Translations under genes and position numbers: made by a program
DNA from: an uncultured Bacteroidales bacterium
GTDB taxonomy: Bacteria; Bacteroidota; Bacteroidia; Bacteroidales; P3
Length of the DNA: 12,480 nucleotides
Reading direction: 5' to 3'
Assembly (NCBI GenBank): GCA_946540365.1
Contig: CAMNIH010000039.1
Span: 1 to 12,480, forward strand
Part shown: positions 1-6,765 of the stretch, in pieces
Layout of the letters: each line of letters starts with the position of its first letter
Numbering within the stretch: the first letter of the stretch is position 1
The notes under the pieces: generated by a model
Told to the model about the DNA's origin: nothing
The model's database searches: none
The model's input: only the letters and a program-made list of their open reading frames with translations

Positions 1-216
1 ACCACAAGTGAGACACCAGGTTTCGGTGGCGAAGGCGATCCTGACGGTGATCTTTTCGCGGGTATCGCGCCGCACCAGGACGCAGACGCCATTTTCCAGA
101 TCCTTCGGCCCGATTTCGATACGCATCGGGAAACCGCGCATCTCCTGATCCGCGAACTTCCAGCCCGGTGAGCGGTCCGAGTCGTCCACTTTGACGCGCC
201 CGCCCGCTTCTTTTAT
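1..216 (-). pseudogene. proS: Internal fragment of prolyl-tRNA synthetase (no start; runs off the window)
   Basis: The minus strand encodes an open stretch whose middle reads [15 protein letters not shown], then [19 protein letters not shown] and [11 protein letters not shown]. This is the signature of the anticodon-binding domain of archaeal/eukaryote-like prolyl-tRNA synthetase, the enzyme that charges tRNA-Pro. Recognisable similarity begins near base 213, only about 13 bp after the ccsBA stop, so the catalytic N-terminal two thirds and any start codon are absent. The last 14 or so residues before the window edge (after REKITV) no longer look like ProS to me. The wording SPGWKF...EMRG...IGPKD is closer to Firmicutes ProS, as I remember the family, than to Bacteroidetes forms. 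It is either a chimeric assembly end or a transferred or decayed remnant. The family call is fairly secure; its status as a real genomic pseudogene is not. Confidence 0.6.
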
Positions 217-226
217 GCCCCAACCG

Positions 227-2281
227 TTAGTTGTAGGCGTGCATGCCGCCCAGCAGCAGGTTGACGCCGAAGTAGGTGATGATGACGCTGAAGAAGGCCA
301 GCACACAGTAGATGTGGAAGGCGCGCGGATGCGTGAGGACGCCGCGGTGGAGGGGCAGGGCATAGACAATCAGCGTGATGAGAGCCCACACCTCCTTGGG
401 ATCCCAGCTCCAGTAGCTGCCCCACGAGATGTTGGCCCACACGGCCCCGATGATGATGCCCAGGGCCAGCAGGGTGACGGCGGGGTAGAGCAGCAGCAGA
501 TTCAGCCGGCGGCAGCCTTCGCCATCGGTCGCCAGGCCCGCCACGCCGCCCATCATCGCGAAGAAGAAGAGGGCGTAGGCGCACATGATGACGGCCACAT
601 GGAGCGTCAGCAGGGGCGAGTTGAGCACCGGCATCAGGTTGGTGATGGGCGGGTTGCTGCCGCTCATCATGGCCACCAGCAGGCAGAAGCCCATGGTCAG
701 CATGCCGGCCGGCAGGGCCATCGGGTGGCGTCGGCTGAGCAGCAGGGCCACCAGCCCGATGACGATGGCCATGAGGTTCATCGAGTCGAAGCCTCCGGCC
801 ATGGGGGCATGGCCGCCGGCCACCCAGCGCAGCACGAAGATCGCCAGCAGGAACGCGGTCAGCGCCGCTACCCACACGGTGGCGGCTGTGCGCAGCCATG
901 CGGGTAGGTGCTTGCTGCGGCGTTGACGCACGAGGCTGTAGGCGAAGCAGAGCAGGCCCAGAGTGATGCAGGTCATGGGCAGCCAGCGCCCGGTGGTGAG
1001 CGCGTTGTAGAGGCGCTCGGCACGGGTGCGGGCGGGCTGCTCGTCGAAGCGGCCGGTCTGGTACTGGCGTGTCTTGTCGAAGACGCGCTCCAGCTCCTCG
1101 TAGTCGCCCTTGAGGACCAACTCCTGGCAGTAGCTCTGCCACTGGCGGATGAACATGTACTCGTCGTCGGCCACCGTGAGTGGCAGGTTGTCGTTCTGGC
1201 CGTACCAGTTGCCCTCCACGGGGAAGATCTTGAGCAGCTTGCCGCGCAGGAGCATCTGCATCAGGTTGTACTTCTCGTTGGCGGCGCGCAGGTTCTTGCC
1301 GCTCATGGGCCCGATGGTGGTGTCGGCGAGGAAGGCCATCTGGCTGATTGAGGCCCGCTTCGGCAGATTCAGCTCGTCGGCCCCTTTGATCTTGATGGCG
1401 GGCTCGTCGGCCCAGTCGGAGTAGTAGAAGAGGTAGCCGCTGAGCACCTGCTCGGGCGTCAGACCGTGGTAGGTGGCGTTGCCGGTGAGCTTGGTGGTGA
1501 AGTCCTTGGCGAAGGTCTGCAGCGGGCAGACGCGTCCCTTGTAGAGGATGTACATCCGGCCCATGCGGTCGGCCGTGGCGCGCGGCAGGGTTTGCGGCGT
1601 GGCCGACGCGGCGCCGGGCAGCAGGAGCATCAGGGCCACGGCGGCCCCTTTCAGCAGCTGGCGGAAGCGCCCCTTGGGGCTGACCATCAGGCCGACAAAG
1701 CCTATCAATAGCAGGGCGTAGCCGCAGTAGGTGACGCCGATGCCCCACGGGTCGTGGGCCACGCTGAGGGTCGACGAGCCGTCGTCGCCGTAGTCTTCCT
1801 GATAGAAGCGGTAGCCCCGATGGCGGAGGATGTTGTTCATCGAGATGTCGCAGCGCTCGCCTTCGGCGATGACATGGCTCACGAAGTCCATCGGGGTGCG
1901 GGTGCCGGGGTAGGGCACCACCTCGAAGCTCTCCAGCTCCATCTCGAAGGGCAGTGTGGCGTTGTGGCCGTCGCCGGTGTCGATGGTGGTGGAGCGCACG
2001 CCGGGCTGGAGGGTCATGCTGCCGTGCAGGCCGGTCCAGGTGGTCAGGGCGCCGCCCAGCAGGATGACCACCACCGAGGCGTGGACCAGCAGCAGGCTGG
2101 GCCGACGCCACATCTTGCCCTGCACGATGCTCACCAAGGCAGCCACGGCTACCAGGGCCATCAGGACGATGAACCACCATTGGTCGTAGATGCGCACCTC
2201 GGGGTGCAGGCGTTCGATGATGGTGCCGGCGGCGAGCACTGCCACCACCACTGCCATCAGGGCTACTCTAAACTTCTTCAT
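227..2281 (-). CDS. ccsBA: Fused cytochrome c biogenesis protein CcsBA (ResB-CcsA, System II haem ligase)
   Basis: This 684-residue membrane protein fuses a ResB/CcsB-like N-terminal half to a CcsA/CcmF-type C-terminal half. In System II such fusions export haem across the inner membrane and attach it to CxxCH cysteines of apocytochromes. The N-terminal part has transmembrane segments near 7-53 and 63-81, with a membrane histidine at H67 ([11 protein letters not shown]). A long periplasmic region lies at about 225-420. The C-terminal part has the WGSYWSWD haem-binding (WWD) motif at 620-627, flanked by the expected histidines: H491 in [11 protein letters not shown]561 in a membrane helix, and H681 in the terminal GMHAY. 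The start at 2281 gives MKKFR followed at once by a hydrophobic helix. It is the last gene of the operon, 8 bp behind the di-haem protein, a likely client. No terminator is seen after its stop; the ProS fragment begins immediately. Confidence 0.93.
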   Translation of the reverse strand: MKKFRVALMAVVVAVLAAGTIIERLHPEVRIYDQWWFIVLMALVAVAALVSIVQGKMWRRPSLLLVHASVVVILLGGALTTWTGLHGSMTLQPGVRSTTIDTGDGHNATLPFEMELESFEVVPYPGTRTPMDFVSHVIAEGERCDISMNNILRHRGYRFYQEDYGDDGSSTLSVAHDPWGIGVTYCGYALLLIGFVGLMVSPKGRFRQLLKGAAVALMLLLPGAASATPQTLPRATADRMGRMYILYKGRVCPLQTFAKDFTTKLTGNATYHGLTPEQVLSGYLFYYSDWADEPAIKIKGADELNLPKRASISQMAFLADTTIGPMSGKNLRAANEKYNLMQMLLRGKLLKIFPVEGNWYGQNDNLPLTVADDEYMFIRQWQSYCQELVLKGDYEELERVFDKTRQYQTGRFDEQPARTRAERLYNALTTGRWLPMTCITLGLLCFAYSLVRQRRSKHLPAWLRTAATVWVAALTAFLLAIFVLRWVAGGHAPMAGGFDSMNLMAIVIGLVALLLSRRHPMALPAGMLTMGFCLLVAMMSGSNPPITNLMPVLNSPLLTLHVAVIMCAYALFFFAMMGGVAGLATDGEGCRRLNLLLLYPAVTLLALGIIIGAVWANISWGSYWSWDPKEVWALITLIVYALPLHRGVLTHPRAFHIYCVLAFFSVIITYFGVNLLLGGMHAYN

Positions 2282-2289
2282 TTCAGGTT

Positions 2290-3864
2290 TTATATGGCGT
2301 TAATAAATTTCACAACGGCGTCGCGGTCGGCCTTGTTGAGCTCGCGGAACTTCTCCACCGTCCAGCGGGCGTCGCTCTGCGGGGCACCGTGCCACATGAT
2401 GGCCTCGATGACGTTGCGGGCGCGGCAGTCGTGCAGGCGGTCGGCATGGCCGGAGCAGATGGGTGCCAGGCCACGGCCCCAGAGGGGAGTGGTGCGGCAC
2501 CAGCCGGTGCGGATGTCGTTCTTCATGAAGAGGCGGTGCTGCACCATGTCGGTGTAGGGCCAGATCTTCTGGTGCGGATAGCGGGGCAGGCGGGCGTCGC
2601 CGTCGGCGTAGAAGCCGTTGGGATCGGTGAAGCGGTCGTCGCCGGTCTCCCAGCTCGGGCGGTGGCAGGTGGCGCAGCCCATCTCGGTGAAGAGCTTTTT
2701 GCCGCGCTGCACGGTGGCGTCACCCAGGTTGCGGGCCGCAGGTACGGCCAGTCCGCGGTGCCACACCATGAAGTTCACGTAGTCCTGGTCGCTCATCTCG
2801 ATGGGCAGCGTGTCGCACATGAGGTAGTTGTAGATGTCGGTCTCGGGGTCGCCGGTCTTGTTCCACTCGGGGAAGTAGGTGTAGAAGTCGGCCTGTACCT
2901 CGGGATCCTGCGAGGCCGTGCGGGCGTAGATGCTCTTGTTGAGCGAGAGGTAGTGGCTGCGGCGGTCGCTGCGGGTCACGTTGGGAATGTTCCAGATGGC
3001 GTTGGCGCCGGCGGCATCCTGCAGGGGGCCGCGGCTGAGGGCGTAGGTGAAGCGCTTGGGATGGGTGGTGCCACCGTAGAGCGAGGCCCAGTCGGCACCG
3101 CCCCAGATGGCGGGATTGAGGGTGGCGCCGGCGTCATACTCGCGCTGGTACTGCGCCTTGAGCGAGTCGTCGTCGATGGCGTCGAGCAGGCCGGTACCGT
3201 AGATGCCGATGGTGCTCTCTAAGCGGAAGGCCAGGTCGCCGTAGGTGGTGCCCTCCGAGAAGGGGGCGTAGAAAGCGTCTTCGGGGATGTTCACCTCGGG
3301 GTAGATCAGGCTGTAGGTCTCGCCGTCGGCGAAGCGGTTGCCCCATTCGTCGGTGTATTCCAGCCAGTCGATGGTGATCTTCTCCTCGTCGATCGAGGGT
3401 TTGAAGGGCGCCACGGCCTTGGTCTGCGGCATGCCGGCCACCGAGGTCTCGTAGGCGTTGGTGTTCTTGTTGTAGACCACCAGCAGGTAGCCGTTGCCCC
3501 AGTCGTCGGCGCGGTAGCGGTCCATGCGGCGTCCGTGGCCGTAGCCGGGGTGGCAGCTCTCGCAGCTCGAGCGCACATACATCGGGCCGAGGCCGTTGAA
3601 GGGCGGGTTGTTCTGGGTGATGGTGTGCTCGAAGAAGAACTCACCGTACTTGAAGGCGTTGACCATGCCCGCCTGTTCGACGGCGGGGGTGGGGTCCTCA
3701 TAGGCCGAGGCGCTCTGGTTGAAGGTGGTGCCCAGCAGACCGCCGGCGTAGGTCTCCTCCTCGACGCCCTCGGCGGGCGTCGGGTCAGGCTCCGGGTCGT
3801 GGTTGCAGGCACTGAAACCTCCGGCCATCAGGGCGAGGCCCAGCAGATAGATTGATCGTTTCAT
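2290..3864 (-). CDS. Di-haem oxidoreductase lipoprotein (DHOR / DUF1111, COG3488 type)
   Basis: This 524-residue protein begins with a lipoprotein signal ending FSAC (lipid Cys20), so it is probably anchored in the envelope. It has two CxxCH covalent haem sites: CESCH at 101-105 in the N-terminal third and CATCH at 397-401 in the C-terminal third. Near the end PLWGRGL (461-467) and RLHDCRARNVIEAIMWHGA (476-494) match the characteristic end of DUF1111 'thiol oxidoreductase' proteins. The reaction is unproven in this family; a peroxidase or other redox role is inferred from similarity to di-haem peroxidases. It sits between an imelysin gene (27 bp upstream) and ccsBA (8 bp downstream), a pairing that fits a c-type cytochrome needing haem attachment. 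Three further cysteines (456, 470, 480) cluster near the C-terminus; C480 is where I remember Gly (LHDGRA) in other members. Confidence 0.92.
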   Translation of the reverse strand: MKRSIYLLGLALMAGGFSACNHDPEPDPTPAEGVEEETYAGGLLGTTFNQSASAYEDPTPAVEQAGMVNAFKYGEFFFEHTITQNNPPFNGLGPMYVRSSCESCHPGYGHGRRMDRYRADDWGNGYLLVVYNKNTNAYETSVAGMPQTKAVAPFKPSIDEEKITIDWLEYTDEWGNRFADGETYSLIYPEVNIPEDAFYAPFSEGTTYGDLAFRLESTIGIYGTGLLDAIDDDSLKAQYQREYDAGATLNPAIWGGADWASLYGGTTHPKRFTYALSRGPLQDAAGANAIWNIPNVTRSDRRSHYLSLNKSIYARTASQDPEVQADFYTYFPEWNKTGDPETDIYNYLMCDTLPIEMSDQDYVNFMVWHRGLAVPAARNLGDATVQRGKKLFTEMGCATCHRPSWETGDDRFTDPNGFYADGDARLPRYPHQKIWPYTDMVQHRLFMKNDIRTGWCRTTPLWGRGLAPICSGHADRLHDCRARNVIEAIMWHGAPQSDARWTVEKFRELNKADRDAVVKFINAI

Positions 3865-3891
3865 CTCTTGTGTATTTAGTTGTTGTTAGGA

Positions 3892-5046
3892 TTAGTTGTT
3901 GCCGATGGCGTCGATGACCTCGTCGAGCACCCCCTCGAGGGCGGCGCAGGCTTCGACGGCCTCGCCGTTCTTCGGGTCGGAGTAGTGCTCCACGAAGGGG
4001 GCCGGCATGGCGTCGATCTTGGTCAGGGCCGTGGTGATGGCGTCCATCACGCGGGCGTCGAGCGAGGCGTCGATGGCCTTCACGTAGTTGTGGAGCGACT
4101 TCTCGTTGTCGCGCTGCCCCTCGACACCGCCTAAGTAGACGTTCTGGATGCTGATGATGTTGTTGTGGAAGTCGGTGATGGACATGTGGCTGTAGGGCGA
4201 CTCGATGTAGGTGATGTCCTCGCCGTCGTAGGCCGAGTTGATCTTCGAGCTGCCCACCTCGTCGGCGATGTCGGCGCATCCCTGCACGATGGCGATCAGG
4301 GCTGCAGTGCGGCTGACGTAGGTGCTGCCGGCCTGTCCGGCCTGCTTGATGTTCTGGCCGTAGCTCAGGTCGCCGCCGGCCACGGTGTACTGCATCTCCA
4401 TCTCTTCCAGCTTGGCCACATGGCTGGCGGGGGCGTTGTCGCCGAGCCAGCCCACCTCGAGCTGGAAGCAGCGGTTGCGCAGGTCGCCCGCTACGGCCAC
4501 GGCATAGGTCCACTGGTCGGCCGTGATCTGGTCCACCGTCTTGGGCTGCCCGTTGGCAAAGAGGATGTACTCCAGGCCGTGGAAGCCCAGCAGCGCGTTG
4601 CCCAGCTGCTCGCCGGCCTCCACGTCGCCGTTCTCGCCGGCCAGCAGGGCCAGCATGGCGCTGTTGCCCATCAGGGTGTTGAAGGCGTTCTCGTCGAGGG
4701 GCCACGAGTCGATGTGGGGGTCGATGCCGAAGTCGCCGGCGGCGCCGAACAGGAAGGCCTCGCTCTTCTCCCATTGCTCGCGGGCCTGGAGGAAGATGGT
4801 GCAGGCGTCCTGCAAGCCGGCATTGGTGGGTGTGGTCTTGAGGGTGGCCAGCATCGAGGCCAGCAGCTCGGTCTTCTCGGCCAGGGCCGTGTAGGTCGGT
4901 GCCACGGTGTGGTCCACAAACTGGGCGGTCACCTCGAGGGCCGTCTCGTCGTTGATTTCATAGGGGTCGTCCTTGCAGGCGGCAAGGTTCAGCGTCATGG
5001 CTGCCACGGCCGCGACGGTGAACATGTTGCGAAAGATTTTTTTCAT
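3892..5046 (-). CDS. Imelysin family lipoprotein (peptidase M75-like, putative iron-binding)
   Basis: This 384-residue protein starts MKKIFRN with a lipoprotein signal ending LAAC (lipid Cys24). It carries the imelysin GxHxxE motif as GFHGLE at 154-159, preceded by DPHIDSWPLDE (109-119). Near the C-terminus the stretch around ESPYSHMSITDFHNNI (282-297) is typical of imelysin-like proteins. Family members are periplasmic or surface helical proteins linked to iron uptake; the M75 'peptidase' label is historical and proteolysis is doubtful. The gene lies 41 bp after the outer-membrane barrel and 27 bp before the di-haem lipoprotein, which fits an iron or haem-related envelope module. No clear Shine-Dalgarno is seen; the upstream gap is A-rich, as is common in Bacteroidetes. 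I see no truncation. Family call firm; substrate inferred. Confidence 0.92.
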   Translation of the reverse strand: MKKIFRNMFTVAAVAAMTLNLAACKDDPYEINDETALEVTAQFVDHTVAPTYTALAEKTELLASMLATLKTTPTNAGLQDACTIFLQAREQWEKSEAFLFGAAGDFGIDPHIDSWPLDENAFNTLMGNSAMLALLAGENGDVEAGEQLGNALLGFHGLEYILFANGQPKTVDQITADQWTYAVAVAGDLRNRCFQLEVGWLGDNAPASHVAKLEEMEMQYTVAGGDLSYGQNIKQAGQAGSTYVSRTAALIAIVQGCADIADEVGSSKINSAYDGEDITYIESPYSHMSITDFHNNIISIQNVYLGGVEGQRDNEKSLHNYVKAIDASLDARVMDAITTALTKIDAMPAPFVEHYSDPKNGEAVEACAALEGVLDEVIDAIGNN

Positions 5047-5087
5047 AGTAATTGTTGTTTTTTTTTATTTAGTTCCTAATTTGTTCT

Positions 5088-6380
5088 TTATCGGGTGAAG
5101 AACCCCGTCCAGGTGATGCCTAAGGCGCAGTAGGGCTCGTTGTTGTACTGCTCGGCAAGCAGGCGCACGCCGGCTTCGGCCTTGACGGTCACCTCGGGCA
5201 GCGGGCAGTAGTTGAGGCCGGCCGAGAGCACCTGCCGCTCGCACCAGCCGACGTCGGTCTGATGCTCCGAGGGCACGAAGCTGTCGTAGTGGTCGTAGCG
5301 CCCGAAGAGGTAGAGGCGCTGCGAGGTGCGGCTCCAGGCCAGCAGGTTCAGGCCCGCCTCGACCGAGGCGTCCCAGGCCGCCTGCGCCACCGTGGTGTGG
5401 GGGTAGGGGTTGCCGCTCATGGTGGTCTGGTTCTTGTTGTGGGCCGAGATGGCGCTGGCATCGCCCAGGAAGCCGTAGTCGGCATTGCCGCGCACGGTCA
5501 CCATGCGGTTGCGGTACTCGAAGTCGAAGGCCCCGATGAGCACCGTCCCCTTGACGCCCGCAAAGCGCGACGAGTCGCCGTAGATGCTCGTCGTGATGTC
5601 GTTGTTGAACGAGTTGCCGGCATAGCCGCTCAGGCTCAGCCGCAGGCCCGGCAGGCCCGTCCAGTCCACGCGCAGCGCCGTGGCCAGGCGATTGGCCGGC
5701 CGGAACTCGTAGGGCGAGGCGCTCCCGTTGTGGATCCAGCCCTGGTCGTTGAAGAGGTAGGCGTTGAGGCCGGGGATGACCTGCGCCTCGTAGCGCCAGT
5801 GGCCCACGCGGCCCCACAGCGCGAGGCCCGTCTCGTGCCACGTACACGGCAGGATGGTGTTCTCGCCCTCGGGCCGGTAGACGCCGAAGAATTGGTTGGG
5901 CGTGTGGTTGTTGTTGGTCATGCCGACGGGCACCACGATGTGGCCCGCACGGATATTGAAGGCCCGCGAGAAGCTTTTCTGCACCCAGAACTGCTCCAGC
6001 GCCACCTCGCCGCCGCGCTCCACCTCCTGCTCGAACTCGCCGGTCTCCTCCAACTCCTTCTCCACGGCGGCCTCGACGCCCCCGTGTTCGAACTCGATCT
6101 CGGTGCCCATCGTCCAGCCGTGGCCGAAGTCGTAGCCCAGCATGATCACCGCATGCGGCAGATCCACGCGGCCGTAGCTCGGCGCGTCGGCATAACGGCT
6201 TGGGAATGAATAGCGGAATACATTGTCGCTGTAGAAGTGGTGGCTGTAGACGGCCTCGCCGTAGCCGCCCACCGTCAGGCGGCTTTTCGTCGCCGTGCTG
6301 TCGTCCTGGGCCCTCGCGGCACCCGCCGCCAGCAGCCCGAATAGCATGCAGATTGCTGATAGTCTTGTGATTGTATGCAT
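5088..6380 (-). CDS. Outer-membrane beta-barrel (porin-like) protein, first gene of iron/haem operon
   Basis: Starting at the ATG at 6380 gives 430 residues with a clean signal peptide (MHTITRLSAICMLFGLLAAG, cleavage probably after ARA at 24). The longer open frame up to 6485 is rejected because it would begin before the promoter and put 35 polar residues ahead of the signal. The mature protein begins LTVGGYGEAVYSHHF and has alternating aromatic/hydrophobic strands (RVDLPHAVIMLGYDF, LYLFGRYDHYDSF), ending in ITWTGFF. This is the look of a Gram-negative porin barrel, perhaps porin O/P-like. A very acidic stretch at 94-129 contains 14 glutamates and could form a cation-attracting loop. It is followed after 41 bp by imelysin, so it may be the outer-membrane entry or docking component. 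Specific substrate unknown. Confidence 0.82.
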   Translation of the reverse strand: MHTITRLSAICMLFGLLAAGAARAQDDSTATKSRLTVGGYGEAVYSHHFYSDNVFRYSFPSRYADAPSYGRVDLPHAVIMLGYDFGHGWTMGTEIEFEHGGVEAAVEKELEETGEFEQEVERGGEVALEQFWVQKSFSRAFNIRAGHIVVPVGMTNNNHTPNQFFGVYRPEGENTILPCTWHETGLALWGRVGHWRYEAQVIPGLNAYLFNDQGWIHNGSASPYEFRPANRLATALRVDWTGLPGLRLSLSGYAGNSFNNDITTSIYGDSSRFAGVKGTVLIGAFDFEYRNRMVTVRGNADYGFLGDASAISAHNKNQTTMSGNPYPHTTVAQAAWDASVEAGLNLLAWSRTSQRLYLFGRYDHYDSFVPSEHQTDVGWCERQVLSAGLNYCPLPEVTVKAEAGVRLLAEQYNNEPYCALGITWTGFFTR

Positions 6381-6403
6381 GGTCGTTTTTGTATTTCGAA
6401 GTG

Positions 6404-6434
6404 CAAAGGTACACCCGCCGCCCTGCACAGACAA
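6404..6434 (-). promoter_or_regulatory. Bacteroidetes-type promoter of the porin-imelysin-DHOR-ccsBA operon
   Basis: On the minus strand a TTG (6434-6432) is followed after 20 bp by TACCTTTG (6411-6404). This matches the Bacteroidetes consensus -33 TTG and -7 TAnnTTTG with the usual spacing. The start codon lies about 23 bp beyond the -7 box, so the leader would be very short. It is the only convincing promoter seen upstream of the four-gene operon. Confidence 0.75.
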
Positions 6435-6495
6435 TACCCAAAAGTGGTGATTTGCCTGCCGCAGGCCCCTGTCAGCCCATCCCAACGAGGTATCA

Positions 6496-6608
6496 AGTCA
6501 ACCTTTTCTTCAGTCGTTCTTCAGTCGTTCTTCAGTCGTTCTTCAGTGATCACTGAAGAACGACTGAAGAACGACTGAAGAACGACTGAAGAAAAGGTAG
6601 AGTCAACC
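6496..6608. repeat. 8-bp direct repeat AGTCAACC flanking the palindrome
   Basis: AGTCAACC occurs at 6496-6503 and again at 6601-6608 in the same orientation, bracketing the palindrome (the left copy overlaps the arm by 3 bp). This could be a target-site duplication left by insertion of a small palindromic element, or chance. No transposase or terminal repeat of a known insertion sequence is present. Confidence 0.5.
6501..6598. repeat. Perfect 98-bp palindrome made of 11-bp tandem repeats
   Basis: Two 49-bp arms (6501-6549 and 6550-6598) are exact reverse complements with no loop; the centre is CAGTGATCACTG. Each arm starts ACCTTTT and contains three full copies of the 11-bp unit CTTCAGTCGTT (6508-6518, 6519-6529, 6530-6540) plus a partial fourth, mirrored on the other side. 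Pairing fails at 6500/6599. It lies between divergent promoters, so it is not an ordinary terminator for either flanking gene. It could be extruded as a cruciform, be a dispersed palindromic element, or be a phased operator array; the sequence alone does not decide. Confidence 0.97.
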
Positions 6609-6675
6609 CTTGGTTGGGGAGGGGGTGGGGGAGGCTTAAAAAGTGTTAAACGGTGCCCGTTGTCGGATTTATGTG

Positions 6676-6683
6676 TATCTTTG
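6676..6683 (+). promoter_or_regulatory. Probable -7 box (TATCTTTG) for the giant T9SS gene
   Basis: TATCTTTG matches the Bacteroidetes -7 consensus TAnnTTTG exactly. A good -33 TTG is lacking at the ideal distance: GTG lies at 6653-6655 (20 bp spacing), while the nearest TTG at 6660-6662 is too close. It would give a leader of about 75 nt, mostly AT-rich, before the ATG at 6766. Confidence 0.55.
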
Positions 6684-6696
6684 CAGCGCGATTGGA

Positions 6697-6713
6697 TATA
6701 CATTTTGTGTATA
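6697..6713 (+). promoter_or_regulatory. Leader inverted repeat TATACA-N5-TGTATA
   Basis: A perfect 6-bp inverted repeat with a 5-nt TTTTG spacer lies in the predicted 5' leader, with GAT (6690-6692) and ATC (6714-6716) able to extend the pairing outside a small bulge. It could be an operator or a weak leader hairpin. AT-rich repeats of this size also arise by chance, so the call is tentative. Confidence 0.3.
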
Positions 6714-6765
6714 ATCGCCTATATATTAATGTTTTGAAAATATAATAGTAACAAAAAAACAGTTT

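Larger units (their letters stand above)
6381..6765. other. Divergent intergenic region between operon and giant T9SS gene
   Basis: These 385 bp separate two divergently transcribed units and hold no credible gene. From left to right they contain the minus-strand operon promoter, the 98-bp palindrome, a G-rich tract (6612-6634, runs of 2, 4, 5, 5 and 2 G), the plus-strand promoter and an AT-rich leader. Short open frames seen here are made by the palindrome's 11-bp repeats, whose translation repeats in a mirror pattern, and are not taken as genes. Confidence 0.8.

Noticed and set aside
213..2180. A 655-residue minus-strand frame overlapping ccsBA
   Set aside because: Its translation is Arg/Pro/His-rich with no recognisable domain, while the other frame encodes a complete CcsBA with its WWD motif and histidines.
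6381..6485. Longer N-terminus for the porin-like protein starting at 6485
   Set aside because: It would start upstream of the predicted promoter and add 35 residues ahead of a perfectly placed signal peptide; the ATG at 6380 fits the promoter and the signal.
6501..6598. Palindrome as a CRISPR array
   Set aside because: The unit is only 11 bp with no spacers and is mirrored rather than arranged as direct repeats with unique inserts; no cas genes are near.
6501..6598. Palindrome as a bidirectional transcription terminator
   Set aside because: Both flanking genes start near it and read away from it, so no transcript of these genes reaches it; the arms are also far longer than a usual terminator and not GC-rich.
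6371..6703. Small open frames across the palindrome (both strands)
   Set aside because: They only exist because the 11-bp repeats stay open in several frames; the peptides repeat the same Ser/Phe/Leu pattern in mirror image and have no initiation context.
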